A stretch of DNA of 64,000 nucleotides from assembly GCA_016787785.1 (NCBI GenBank), contig JAEUTO010000009.1:124001-188000 (forward strand), written 5' to 3'. The position numbers were made by a program, and so were the translations under genes. Source of the DNA: Bacteroidia bacterium (GTDB lineage Bacteria; Bacteroidota; Bacteroidia; B-17B0; Aurantibacillaceae). The notes under the pieces were generated by a model. That model searched no databases. It was not told where the DNA came from and was given only the letters and a program-made list of their open reading frames with translations. Every line of letters begins with the position of its first letter. Position 1 is the stretch's first letter. Of the stretch, positions 1-7,086 are shown piece after piece.

Positions 1-24
1 AATATTTACGATCCAATTTGCCAT

Positions 25-528
25 TTAACTAAATATCTTTTTTTCTTCTTTTGAGCAGGATTTTGAACTCAACATGTATTCTTTTATGCGGTTTTTTAGA
101 TCCAGATCTTCCAGGTTATTATAACCGGTAATAATAACTTTTTTATCTTCCGATATTTTTCCTCTGTATCCAAGGAAAGCAGGGGCATTTGTCTGTACGC
201 AAAAGCGGAGGAAACACAATTCAACATTTTTTGGATCATTTTCAATCGCAGCATCTAGTAGATCTTTGCCTTTAATAAAATAACTTAACTTATAGTAAGG
301 ATTAAAATCAAAATTTGCCTTGATCATGTAAGACATGCCTTTATAGCCTTCAGAGAGTGAGCGCTCGATCTTTAAGTTAGCTTGCATCATTTTATAAAAT
401 GTTTCCGCATCTGCCCTATTGGTAGACGCTTTGTAGTATAATTCTCTAATCTTTACTATGTCAGTATTCGCAGCTACCGTTGACAATGGTACTAAGAGAA
501 AAAGAATAAATTTAAGTAAAATTCTCAT
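25..528 (-). CDS. TPR-like secreted protein of the carotenoid operon
   Basis: Unrecognised protein of about 167 residues, third gene of the crtI-crtB unit. I start it at the ATG at 528, which overlaps the crtB stop as ATGA, rather than at an ATG ten codons upstream; the 528 start places a clear signal peptide (MRILLKFILFLLVPLSTVAA) at the N-terminus. The rest is helical and TPR-like, with a segment around 'AAIENDPKNVELCFLRFCVQ' that reads like a TPR helix pair. Overlap with crtB suggests translational coupling and a role linked to pigment synthesis or its membrane placement, but that is inferred from position only. No catalytic motif is visible. Confidence 0.75.
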   Translation of the reverse strand: MRILLKFILFLLVPLSTVAANTDIVKIRELYYKASTNRADAETFYKMMQANLKIERSLSEGYKGMSYMIKANFDFNPYYKLSYFIKGKDLLDAAIENDPKNVELCFLRFCVQTNAPAFLGYRGKISEDKKVIITGYNNLEDLDLKNRIKEYMLSSKSCSKEEKKIFS

Positions 529-1361
529 AACATATTTAATTGGTGGCGTATCATACATTCAAACATCAAGCCAAATTTTTGCGCATTGTGTATTCTAATC
601 CTTTCGTTTAAGATCCGGTGTGCGGGTAATGATTTGATTTTATTGAAGAGATTTTTATAGTAATAATAGGCCAGGTAAACTCCCATTCTTGAATCTGGCG
701 GAAGTTGTTTTATACCAAGCAAAGCTTGTTTAAAATCTTTTTCAATATCTTCTTCTATATTTTTTTTGCTTTGGGCATCAAATGAATTGATCTTTACACC
801 CGGGAAATAAATGCGGCCTAAAATTTCAAAATCGGCTTTTGCGTCCCTTAAGAAATTAACTTTTTGGAATGCAGATCCTAAATTTTTAGCAAAAGGTTTA
901 AGGCTATGATATAGCTCGTCATTTCCTTTTACAAATACGCGTAAACACATTAAGCCAACAACCTCTGCCGAACCTAAAATGTATTTCTCATAATTTGGTT
1001 GATCATAGCTTACCTTTTCAAGATCCATTTCCATGCTTATAAGGAACGAATCAATTAACTCCCATTCAATGTTATAATCGTGTACTACTTTTTGAAACGA
1101 ATTTAAGATGGGGTTAAGGCTTATTTTTTCAGAAATTGCGCAAATTGTTTCATTCCTGAATTTTTCAAGTAATACTTTTTTATCGTAACCATGAAATGAA
1201 TCTACAATTTCATCGGCAAAGCGCACAAAACCATAAATTGAATAAATGGGGTCATGTAACTTTTTATTAAGAAATTTTATCCCCAGAGAAAAACTTGTGC
1301 TGTATTCCTGAGTTACCAATTTGCTGCACTTAGCAGAAACATTATCAAATAGCTGTTTCAT
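525..1361 (-). CDS. crtB: phytoene/squalene synthase family, likely phytoene synthase CrtB
   Basis: Condenses two geranylgeranyl diphosphates to phytoene, the first committed step of carotenoid synthesis. The 278 residues contain both aspartate-rich motifs of the trans-isoprenyl head-to-head synthases: DEIVD at 50-54 and NFLRDAKAD at 169-177 (R172, D173, D177). Length is normal for the bacterial enzyme. Its start overlaps the crtI stop (ATGA at 1358-1361) and its stop overlaps the next gene, so the three genes are one tightly coupled unit. Assignment to phytoene rather than squalene synthesis rests on the adjacent crtI. No GGPP synthase or lycopene cyclase gene lies in the window. Confidence 0.93.
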   Translation of the reverse strand: MKQLFDNVSAKCSKLVTQEYSTSFSLGIKFLNKKLHDPIYSIYGFVRFADEIVDSFHGYDKKVLLEKFRNETICAISEKISLNPILNSFQKVVHDYNIEWELIDSFLISMEMDLEKVSYDQPNYEKYILGSAEVVGLMCLRVFVKGNDELYHSLKPFAKNLGSAFQKVNFLRDAKADFEILGRIYFPGVKINSFDAQSKKNIEEDIEKDFKQALLGIKQLPPDSRMGVYLAYYYYKNLFNKIKSLPAHRILNERIRIHNAQKFGLMFECMIRHQLNML

Positions 1362-2836
1362 GATCCTGCTTTTAGGTTTTTAATTAATTCCTGAGCTGCA
1401 ACCTGCCCGGATACTATAGAAGGCGGCACACCGGGACCAGGAACGGTAAGTTGACCTGCATAAAAAAAGTTTTTTATTTTTTTATTTTTTATACTTGGTT
1501 TAAGGTTTGCTGTTTGCATAAGTGTGTTAGCGAGTCCATAAGCATTGCCTTTGTATGAATTATAATCTGCAACAAAATCTTTAACACAATAGCTTTTGGT
1601 AAATACAATATTATCTACAATGTTAGCGCCCGTAAATTTTTCAAGCCGCTTCATCAGAATGGAAAAGAATTCCTGGCGAATTGAGCCATTGTCTTCAAGT
1701 CCTGCTGCAATAGGCATTAGTATAAATAAATTCTCCATGCCTTCCGGCGCAACTGATGGATCTGTTTTTGAAGGGCAGCAAACATAAAATAATGGTTTGC
1801 TTGGCCATTTTGGATCGGTGTAAATTTCTTTGGCATGCAGCGGAAAATCTGCATCAAAAAAAAGATTATGATGTTCCAGGCGGTTTAACTTACGATTAAT
1901 TCCAATGTAAAATATCAAACAAGAGGGAGCAAAGATTTTGCTTTCCCAATACTTATCAGAATAATTTCTGTGTTCCTCGATCAGTAGTTTTTTTTCTACG
2001 TGGTTGTAATCTGCACTTGCAATCATACCATCTACAATGATCTTCCTTGTATTAGTACTTAGCTCTATCTTAGAATTTTGTTGGCTGCGGATCGCATTTA
2101 TAGGTTCAGAAGTAAAATACTCAACCCCACGATCTTTTCCGATCTGCACCATAGCGTCTACCAGTTTTTTAAATCCACCCATTGGATAAAACGTTCCTTG
2201 TTTCAAGCCTGCATAATTCATCAGGCTGTAAAGTGCTGGTGTATTTTGAGGCATGGCCCCTAAAAACAAAACCGGGAACTCCATTAATGAAATTAATTTT
2301 TCATTCTTAAAATATGATCTAACGTGTTTGCTAAACGATGAAAAAAGCTGAAGCCGCAACGCACCCTTTATGGTTGTTGGGGTAATTAGTTCACTCCAGG
2401 ATAAACCCGGCTGATAAATTAGATTGTTAACGCCAACTTCATATTTATAAGCGGCTTCTTCCATAAATTTTTTAAGTTTATTGGCACTACCAGTTTCATA
2501 TTGCTCAAATAGATCTAAAAGTTCATCCCAGTTGGCCGGCACTTTTATGATCTCTTCATTATCATAAATTACCTGAAAGCCCGGATCGAGTTTTACAAGC
2601 TCATAAAAATCTGAAGTCTTGTGCCCAAAGCGAGCAAAAAAACGTTCAAAAACATCGGGCATCCAATACCAACTTGGACCCATATCAAAAACAAAACCTT
2701 GCGATTCAAATTGGCGCATGCGTCCACCAAGTTGTTCGTTCTTTTCAAAGACCATTACTTTATGTCCTTCAAGTGACATAACAGCAGCCGCGCTTAACCC
2801 GCTAATACCTGATCCTATGATGCCAATTGTCTTCAA
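1358..2836 (-). CDS. crtI: phytoene desaturase CrtI
   Basis: FAD-dependent desaturase converting phytoene towards lycopene. The 492 residues open directly with the dinucleotide-binding motif GSGISG (8-13), then the EKNEQLGGRM segment, and close with the family signature AGQLTVPGPGVPPSIVSGQ typical of CrtI. Length is normal. The only plausible start is a TTG at 2836: a stop codon lies a few codons upstream in frame and no ATG or GTG precedes the FAD motif. First gene of the leftward carotenoid unit; transcription should come from the promoter at 2875-2904, which overlaps a putative CarH operator, so light-regulated repression is the natural expectation. Confidence 0.94.
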   Translation of the reverse strand: MKTIGIIGSGISGLSAAAVMSLEGHKVMVFEKNEQLGGRMRQFESQGFVFDMGPSWYWMPDVFERFFARFGHKTSDFYELVKLDPGFQVIYDNEEIIKVPANWDELLDLFEQYETGSANKLKKFMEEAAYKYEVGVNNLIYQPGLSWSELITPTTIKGALRLQLFSSFSKHVRSYFKNEKLISLMEFPVLFLGAMPQNTPALYSLMNYAGLKQGTFYPMGGFKKLVDAMVQIGKDRGVEYFTSEPINAIRSQQNSKIELSTNTRKIIVDGMIASADYNHVEKKLLIEEHRNYSDKYWESKIFAPSCLIFYIGINRKLNRLEHHNLFFDADFPLHAKEIYTDPKWPSKPLFYVCCPSKTDPSVAPEGMENLFILMPIAAGLEDNGSIRQEFFSILMKRLEKFTGANIVDNIVFTKSYCVKDFVADYNSYKGNAYGLANTLMQTANLKPSIKNKKIKNFFYAGQLTVPGPGVPPSIVSGQVAAQELIKNLKAGS

Positions 2837-2858
2837 TTTGAATGCGTATGTTTTTTAT

Positions 2859-2890
2859 TTTGTTTAATAAAATACAAATATAGTTAAACA
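2859..2890. promoter_or_regulatory. putative CarH/LitR operator at crtI
   Basis: TTTGTTTAATAAAAT at 2859-2873 followed by GTTAAACA at 2883-2890. The same 15-mer and 8-mer occur at the same 24-base offset at 5507 and 5531. Here the 8-mer sits in the spacer between the -33 and -7 elements and the 15-mer just beyond -7, a position suited to repression. That the neighbouring MerR protein binds it is inference. Confidence 0.6.
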
Positions 2891-2904
2891 TAATGATTTT
2901 CAAA
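2875..2904 (-). promoter_or_regulatory. crtI promoter, Bacteroidota type
   Basis: On the minus strand the region reads TTTG (complement of 2901-2904), an 18-base spacer, then TATATTTG (complement of 2875-2882), matching the Bacteroidota consensus TTTG-N17-23-TAnnTTTG exactly. It lies about 40 bases before the crtI TTG start. Confidence 0.7.
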
Positions 2905-3044
2905 TATTTCATGAATACTAATAGTATCAATACAATAGTATTTAACAAAAATTAAGTAGCATGGGCATTTCTGGGAATGCAATAAAAACTAAAATCCGCT
3001 AGTGGTGGATCTAAAACAGAATGTTGATTTGCGGTGTAGCTATA

Positions 3045-3923
3045 CTACAAATAGTTTAAAAGGTCTTTTGGATGGTATATGACCTCGGCATTCATTTTTT
3101 TCTGCAGATACTCTGTGGTTGCAGATTGGCCGCTTACTATCAGTTTATTGCCATCACCAAGCTGCAGATTATTTTTAAGATCAGAATAAACGGTTTTTGG
3201 ATCTTGTGGTACGGTAAAAAAAGTCAGAATAAAATTAGGCCTTATTTGTTTTAACACTAATGAGATATTCTCGTACGGCACATCTTGTCCCAAATAGATG
3301 GTTTCATGACCTTTTGAACGTATTATGTAATTGGCGAATAGCAGGCTTATATCATGCATTTCGCCGGGAATTAACAATAAAAGAAATTTCTTCTTTTTGT
3401 GTTTCGCAAACGGCAATCCGTCTGTAGCAGCCATTATTTTTCTTTTGATGAGGCAGGATGCAAAATGTTCCTGCGCAGGACTAACGTCATTTACAGACCA
3501 CAATAAACCTATTTTATTCAATAAGGGATAAAAAACATTTAACATGGCATCAAAAAGGCCAAATCTGTTTATAACTGCCGAATACGTTTTTTCAAAGTTT
3601 TGCTCATCAAAATCTATCATTGCGCTTAACAGGTCATTAATAAAGGTTGCACAGATCACATCTTCCTGTTTACTCGACTGAGATTCAAGAATTTTTAAGT
3701 GTAGGTCTTTATCGCTGAGTTCGGCAATTTTTGAGATCTTGTAACCATTAGATAATAGTGTGGAAACGTTCAACAGCTTTTTTACTTGCTCATCGTTGTA
3801 TCTCCGGTAATTGGTATTCGTGCGGTCTGGTTCAATAAGGTTATATCTTTTTTCCCATATTCGAATTGTATGGGCTTTAATACCGGTTAACTGCTCTAAT
3901 TCTGTAATCTGATATAGTCTCAT
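3045..3923 (-). CDS. carH: MerR-family, B12-binding light-sensing regulator (CarH/LitR class)
   Basis: 292 residues: MerR winged helix at 1-70, a four-helix-bundle segment at about 85-170, and a cobalamin-binding domain at about 178-292. The photoreceptor signature W-x9-EH is present as W142...E152-H153, and the cobalamin axial ligand motif ExH is E188-M-H190. In the well-studied family member these features capture adenosylcobalamin; dark tetramers repress carotenoid genes and light breaks them. The residue after W142 is Ser where Thermus CarH has the His that ligates cobalt after photolysis, and the Gly after DxHxxG is Ser. Last gene of the pterin unit, 23 bases after the DUF2452 gene. No B12 riboswitch is seen upstream. 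Confidence 0.88.
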   Translation of the reverse strand: MRLYQITELEQLTGIKAHTIRIWEKRYNLIEPDRTNTNYRRYNDEQVKKLLNVSTLLSNGYKISKIAELSDKDLHLKILESQSSKQEDVICATFINDLLSAMIDFDEQNFEKTYSAVINRFGLFDAMLNVFYPLLNKIGLLWSVNDVSPAQEHFASCLIKRKIMAATDGLPFAKHKKKKFLLLLIPGEMHDISLLFANYIIRSKGHETIYLGQDVPYENISLVLKQIRPNFILTFFTVPQDPKTVYSDLKNNLQLGDGNKLIVSGQSATTEYLQKKMNAEVIYHPKDLLNYL

Positions 3924-3946
3924 CTTGCGTTTTAAACGTTGCTAAT

Positions 3947-4387
3947 TTAAACAAATAAACCTTTAAAGTTATTAATAACTTCCCATGTATGATCACTTAA
4001 TAAGCGAGCTGAATTTACATATTCCAGCATTTCTGATCTTGACTTTCCCCATTCGTCAGGTGCTATCATCAATAGTTTAAATTCGTTACCTTTTTTATAA
4101 AGATGATAGATGTGGCCAACTAATGGTTCAAAGGCAATTGCGGCGGTATATATTTTTTCGCTTATTTCAATACGTTGTTTTATCTCGTTTGCCTGGGTCA
4201 CCAATAATTCAACCTGCTTTTGGATCTGCAACAAGTGCATGTCGGTTTGCTCACGCATAGCTGAAAGTGCTTTTGATTTTAATTTACCAAGGTCTTCTGG
4301 TTTAATTACTATGCTTCCGATGGTGTGCGGATAGGCAAGGAGGCCGGGATTTTCGGCAACTTTGTCTTTATCAATGGGGTTTATCAT
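3947..4387 (-). CDS. DUF2452 family protein
   Basis: 146-residue protein recognised as DUF2452 from its N-terminal pattern (ID-x-DKVAENPGLLAYPHTIGS), the central EQTDMHLLQIQKQVELL helix, and the EWG...LL-x-DHTW C-terminus. Function is unknown. Probably cytosolic, with a coiled-coil-like central helix at about 45-85. It lies 6 bases after folE and 23 bases before the carH-like regulator, so it is co-transcribed with pterin genes. Families of this kind recur next to photolyase and carotenoid genes in Bacteroidota, in line with a role in the light response, though nothing in the sequence shows the chemistry. Confidence 0.85.
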   Translation of the reverse strand: MINPIDKDKVAENPGLLAYPHTIGSIVIKPEDLGKLKSKALSAMREQTDMHLLQIQKQVELLVTQANEIKQRIEISEKIYTAAIAFEPLVGHIYHLYKKGNEFKLLMIAPDEWGKSRSEMLEYVNSARLLSDHTWEVINNFKGLFV

Positions 4388-4393
4388 GGCTAC

Positions 4394-5113
4394 TTAAATT
4401 TTTATATTTAAATAATTAAGAAATTCGTTTTTTGTTTGCTCTTCATTAAATTTACCACCATAAAATGAGGTTACGGTAGATGAGCTGTCATCTTTTATTC
4501 CCCTTGAAGAAACACATAAATGCCTGGCTTCGATAACTACCACAACATCTTCTGTATGCAAAATATTTTTTAGTTCGTTGGCAATTTGCATTGTAAGACG
4601 CTCCTGTACCTGCGGCCGCTTGGCATAGTAATTTACAATGCGGTTTAATTTTGACAAACCAATCACCTTACCATTTGATATATAAGCAAGGTGAGCTTTG
4701 CCAAAGAAAGGCACAAAATGATGCTCACAATTGCTATAAAAAGTAATGTTCTTTTCAATAAGCATTTGATTGTATTGATATTTATTATCAAACAATTTTA
4801 TCGAAGGTTTATTGGCAGGATCTAATCCACAGAAGATCTCTTTCACATACATTTTTGCCACCCGGTGTGGCGTTCCACTTAAGCTATCGTCTTTCAGGTC
4901 AAGGCCCAATGTCTCCATTATTTCTTTAAAATGAGTTTCAATTTTTTTTATTTTCTCATCATCACTTAAGTCAAAAGCGTTCGCCAACATTGGTGTTTCA
5001 AGCGATGAGCTTATGTGTTCATTGCCAATTTCTTCTATCATATTTTCATTAACTAGAATTTCCTTTTTATGCAGGGTATTCAACATAGTTTCTTTCTGTT
5101 TCATATAATACAA
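4394..5113 (-). CDS. folE: GTP cyclohydrolase I FolE
   Basis: Converts GTP to 7,8-dihydroneopterin triphosphate, the entry to folate and pterin synthesis. The zinc ligands are C129 and H132 (in CEHH) and C200 (in HLC), with the same 71-residue Cys-Cys spacing as the E. coli enzyme; other hallmarks are GTPHRVAKM, IGLSKLNRIV and QERLTMQIA. The start is uncertain: the first ATG at 5113 gives 239 residues and overlaps the upstream gene by 47 bases, while an ATG at 5041 gives a 215-residue protein with a core of normal size. Its placement between a PTPS-like gene and a light regulator suggests a dedicated supply of pterin, perhaps for photolyase/cryptochrome antennae. Confidence 0.95.
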   Translation of the reverse strand: MYYMKQKETMLNTLHKKEILVNENMIEEIGNEHISSSLETPMLANAFDLSDDEKIKKIETHFKEIMETLGLDLKDDSLSGTPHRVAKMYVKEIFCGLDPANKPSIKLFDNKYQYNQMLIEKNITFYSNCEHHFVPFFGKAHLAYISNGKVIGLSKLNRIVNYYAKRPQVQERLTMQIANELKNILHTEDVVVVIEARHLCVSSRGIKDDSSSTVTSFYGGKFNEEQTKNEFLNYLNIKI

Positions 5114-5483
5114 TCTTTAGTTCATATTTAGTATCGATCTTTGCACGAAGAATGTTGTAGATCACAATAGCAATATTCTCGGCGGTAGGATTAAGCGCTT
5201 TAAAATCGCTCACATCAAGATTTAAATTTTTATGATCAAATCTTTCAATTACCTCTGTTTTAATTATATCGCTTAACATCTTCAGATCTATCACATATCC
5301 GGTAACAGCATCTACAACACCCGTAACTTTAACGATCAATTCATAATTGTGTCCGTGATAATTATCATTATTACATTTTCCGAAAACAACTTTATTCTTT
5401 TCGGCGCTTAGCATCGGATTGTTAAGGCGATGAGCGGCATTAAAATGCTCTTTTCTAAAAACTGAGACCTTTTTTTCAACCAT
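5067..5483 (-). CDS. 6-pyruvoyl-tetrahydropterin synthase / 6-carboxytetrahydropterin synthase family
   Basis: 138 residues with the three zinc histidines H18, H43 and H45 (YHGHNY), catalytic Cys C37, the DHKNLN motif (D83, H84) and the substrate-binding ETE near E128. The sequence CNN-DNYHGHNY and the VTGYVIDL and DHKNLN stretches resemble eukaryotic-type PTPS more than QueD, which favours 6-pyruvoyltetrahydropterin formation from dihydroneopterin triphosphate made by the adjacent folE. No queC/queE is nearby, which argues against a queuosine role here. First gene of the leftward pterin-regulator unit; its start codon lies within the operator region shared with the divergent unit. Confidence 0.85.
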   Translation of the reverse strand: MVEKKVSVFRKEHFNAAHRLNNPMLSAEKNKVVFGKCNNDNYHGHNYELIVKVTGVVDAVTGYVIDLKMLSDIIKTEVIERFDHKNLNLDVSDFKALNPTAENIAIVIYNILRAKIDTKYELKIVLYETERNYVEYPA

Positions 5484-5539
5484 TTGTTCAACAAAAGTAC
5501 AATTTATTTGTTTAATAAAATGATTTATTTGTTAAACAA
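5483..5539. promoter_or_regulatory. divergent operator region with three TTTGTT boxes
   Basis: Box 1 is the perfect 13-base palindrome TTTGTTCAACAAA at 5483-5495, box 2 is TTTGTTTAATAAAAT at 5507-5521, and box 3 is TTTGTTAAACAAG at 5528-5540. Boxes 2 and 3 start 21 bases apart, about two helical turns. Boxes 2 and 3 match the crtI promoter in sequence and spacing. Likely binding region for the CarH-like repressor, by inference. Confidence 0.6.
5492..5499 (-). promoter_or_regulatory. -7 element of the pterin/carH unit
   Basis: On the minus strand this reads TACTTTTG, an exact TAnnTTTG. It lies about ten bases before the ATG at 5483, so the transcript would have a very short leader. No convincing -33 TTTG is visible, which fits a weak or regulated promoter. 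The element overlaps palindromic box 1. Confidence 0.4.
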
Positions 5540-5559
5540 GATAAAATAACCGAAATTTG
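5528..5559 (+). promoter_or_regulatory. candidate promoter of the photorepair unit
   Basis: TTTG at 5528-5531, a 20-base spacer, then GAAATTTG at 5552-5559 (one mismatch to TAnnTTTG), 14 bases before the ATG at 5573. The -33 element is part of operator box 3. Confidence 0.4.
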
Positions 5560-5572
5560 ATAAAAATTACTT

Positions 5573-6037
5573 ATGCTCCATAAAATAGAAAGTACTCAGC
5601 ATATAAAAAGCGATATGTCTACCGTTTGGGATTTTATAAGCTCACCCAAAAACCTTGCAGTTATAACACCTGCTTACATGAATTTTACTGTAATAAATGA
5701 AGTAAAACCTATTGATAAAATGTATGCCGGGCAGATAATTGAATATCATGTTTCACCTGTTCTTGGAGTTAAACTTAAATGGGTTACCGAAATAAGTCAT
5801 GTTGAAGACCATTATTATTTTGTGGATGAACAACGCTTTGGGCCATACACATTCTGGCATCACAAGCACTTTATTAGAAAGGTTGATGATGGTGTAGAAA
5901 TGGTTGATATAGTGCACTACAAATTACCCTTTGGCTTTATTGGCAGGTTAGTAAATACACTTTTTGTAAAAAAGCAGTTAAAAGAAATATTTAACTACCG
6001 CCACAAAAAAATAGATGAACTTTTTAACGCTAAGTAA
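5573..6037 (+). CDS. SRPBCC (START-like) ligand-binding family protein
   Basis: 154 residues matching the SRPBCC/START-like fold seen in Bacteroidota: an initial strand with 'ESTQHIKSDMSTVWDFIS', the 'NLAVITPAYMNF' segment, a central hydrophobic sheet and a long C-terminal helix with a FNYRHKKIDEL end. Such proteins bind hydrophobic small molecules in a deep cavity; the ligand is unknown, and a carotenoid-pathway or flavin/pterin molecule would suit the context. First gene of the ten-gene rightward unit; its stop overlaps the next start as TAATG. No signal peptide, so cytosolic. Confidence 0.82.
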   Translation: MLHKIESTQHIKSDMSTVWDFISSPKNLAVITPAYMNFTVINEVKPIDKMYAGQIIEYHVSPVLGVKLKWVTEISHVEDHYYFVDEQRFGPYTFWHHKHFIRKVDDGVEMVDIVHYKLPFGFIGRLVNTLFVKKQLKEIFNYRHKKIDELFNAK

Positions 6038-6396
6038 TGGAGAAAGAAAATGATCTGCATTGTTATTATAGTGGATTGCCGTCGCCACTGGCATATCTTA
6101 ATGTTCAGGAAGAAATTCCACTCACTATAAACGCGAGTGATGTTGATCGTATAATAGAAATGGCCTGGGAAGACAGAACTACTTTTGACGCCATTAAAAT
6201 TCAGTTCGGTTTAAACGAAGCTGCGGTAAAATCGATCATGAAAAAGAATTTGCGGTTTAGCAGCTATAAATTGTGGCGAAAACGTGTGGAGAGTTGCAAA
6301 ACAAAGCATGCATACAAAAGAATTAAGAGTATAAACAGATTCAAAAGTAATTTACAACGCACTATTTCAAATAATAAAATATCCAAAAGAAAATGA
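6037..6396 (+). CDS. DUF2805 / TIGR03643 family protein
   Basis: 119 residues. The central part (about 40-95) is recognisable as the TIGR03643/DUF2805 family: MAWEDRTTFDAIKIQFGL, then KSIMKKNLRFSSYKLWRKRV. The core looks like a small helix-turn-helix fold rich in basic residues and could bind nucleic acid, but no function is established. Family members typically lie beside photolyase/cryptochrome genes, as here. It overlaps both neighbours (TAATG upstream, ATGA downstream), which implies coupled translation. The N-terminal 35 residues and the Lys/Arg-rich tail exceed the usual core. Confidence 0.85.
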   Translation: MEKENDLHCYYSGLPSPLAYLNVQEEIPLTINASDVDRIIEMAWEDRTTFDAIKIQFGLNEAAVKSIMKKNLRFSSYKLWRKRVESCKTKHAYKRIKSINRFKSNLQRTISNNKISKRK

Positions 6397-7082
6397 GTAA
6401 AACCTTTTTATTTGCAGGGGCTTCCAGTACTATAGCCATACAAGCAGCCTTACTTTTAAAAGATAAGGGCCATAAAATTATCGGCATTAGCAGAAAAGAT
6501 AAAGGCGATTCCTATGATGAATTTTATCAAGTTGAAAAATACGACTTCTCTGCTTTACCTGATATTGCTGATACTATTGATGGCATTGTTTATTTTCCGG
6601 GAACAATAAATTTAAAGCCTTTTGCGAGGATTACGCCAGCAGAATTCATAAAAGATCTTCAAATAAACTGCTTAGGCGCTATTGCCTTTGTACAGGCTTA
6701 TTTAAACAATTTAAAAAAATCCAAATATGCATCAATTGTGTTTATAAGTTCTGCTGCCGTAAGTATTGGATTGCCCTTTCATTCATCTATTTCAATGGCT
6801 AAAGGTGGACTCGAAGGGTTATCAAAAGCTTTAGCAGCTGAGCTGGCGCCAGCGATCAGGGTAAATTGTGTGGCACCTTCTTTGGTAAATACGCCACTGG
6901 GAGATAAGTTTGTTAATACGCCCGAAAAAATGGAACAAATGCAAAAGAGAAACCCACTCCGTCAGGTGGGCAATCCCATTGATGTTGCTAACGCAATTAC
7001 TTTTTTATTATTAGAAGAGTCAGCTTGGATAACAGGTCAGGTTCTTGCGGTTGATGGCGGAATGAGCACAATTAAAAACTGA
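6393..7082 (+). CDS. short-chain dehydrogenase/reductase family protein with altered active site
   Basis: 229 residues with a classical SDR fold: N-terminal nucleotide-binding segment FAGASST (7-13), catalytic-Ser region at S119-S120, the RVNCVAPSLVNTPL stretch (156-169) and the C-terminal DGG (221-223). The active-site Tyr of YxxxK is missing: the motif reads I133-S-M-A-K137. The TGxxxGIG motif is also altered to GASSTIA. It may be a specialised reductase using other residues, or a non-catalytic member. In a unit facing PTPS and folE it could act on pterins (sepiapterin- or FolM-like), but the lost Tyr weakens that. Four-base overlap with the previous gene. Confidence 0.88.
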   Translation: MSKTFLFAGASSTIAIQAALLLKDKGHKIIGISRKDKGDSYDEFYQVEKYDFSALPDIADTIDGIVYFPGTINLKPFARITPAEFIKDLQINCLGAIAFVQAYLNNLKKSKYASIVFISSAAVSIGLPFHSSISMAKGGLEGLSKALAAELAPAIRVNCVAPSLVNTPLGDKFVNTPEKMEQMQKRNPLRQVGNPIDVANAITFLLLEESAWITGQVLAVDGGMSTIKN

Positions 7083-7086
7083 AAAT

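Noticed and set aside
3924-5572. A B12 riboswitch controlling the CarH-like unit
   Set aside because: Gaps are too short and no B12-box-like sequence is seen; the short leader leaves no room.
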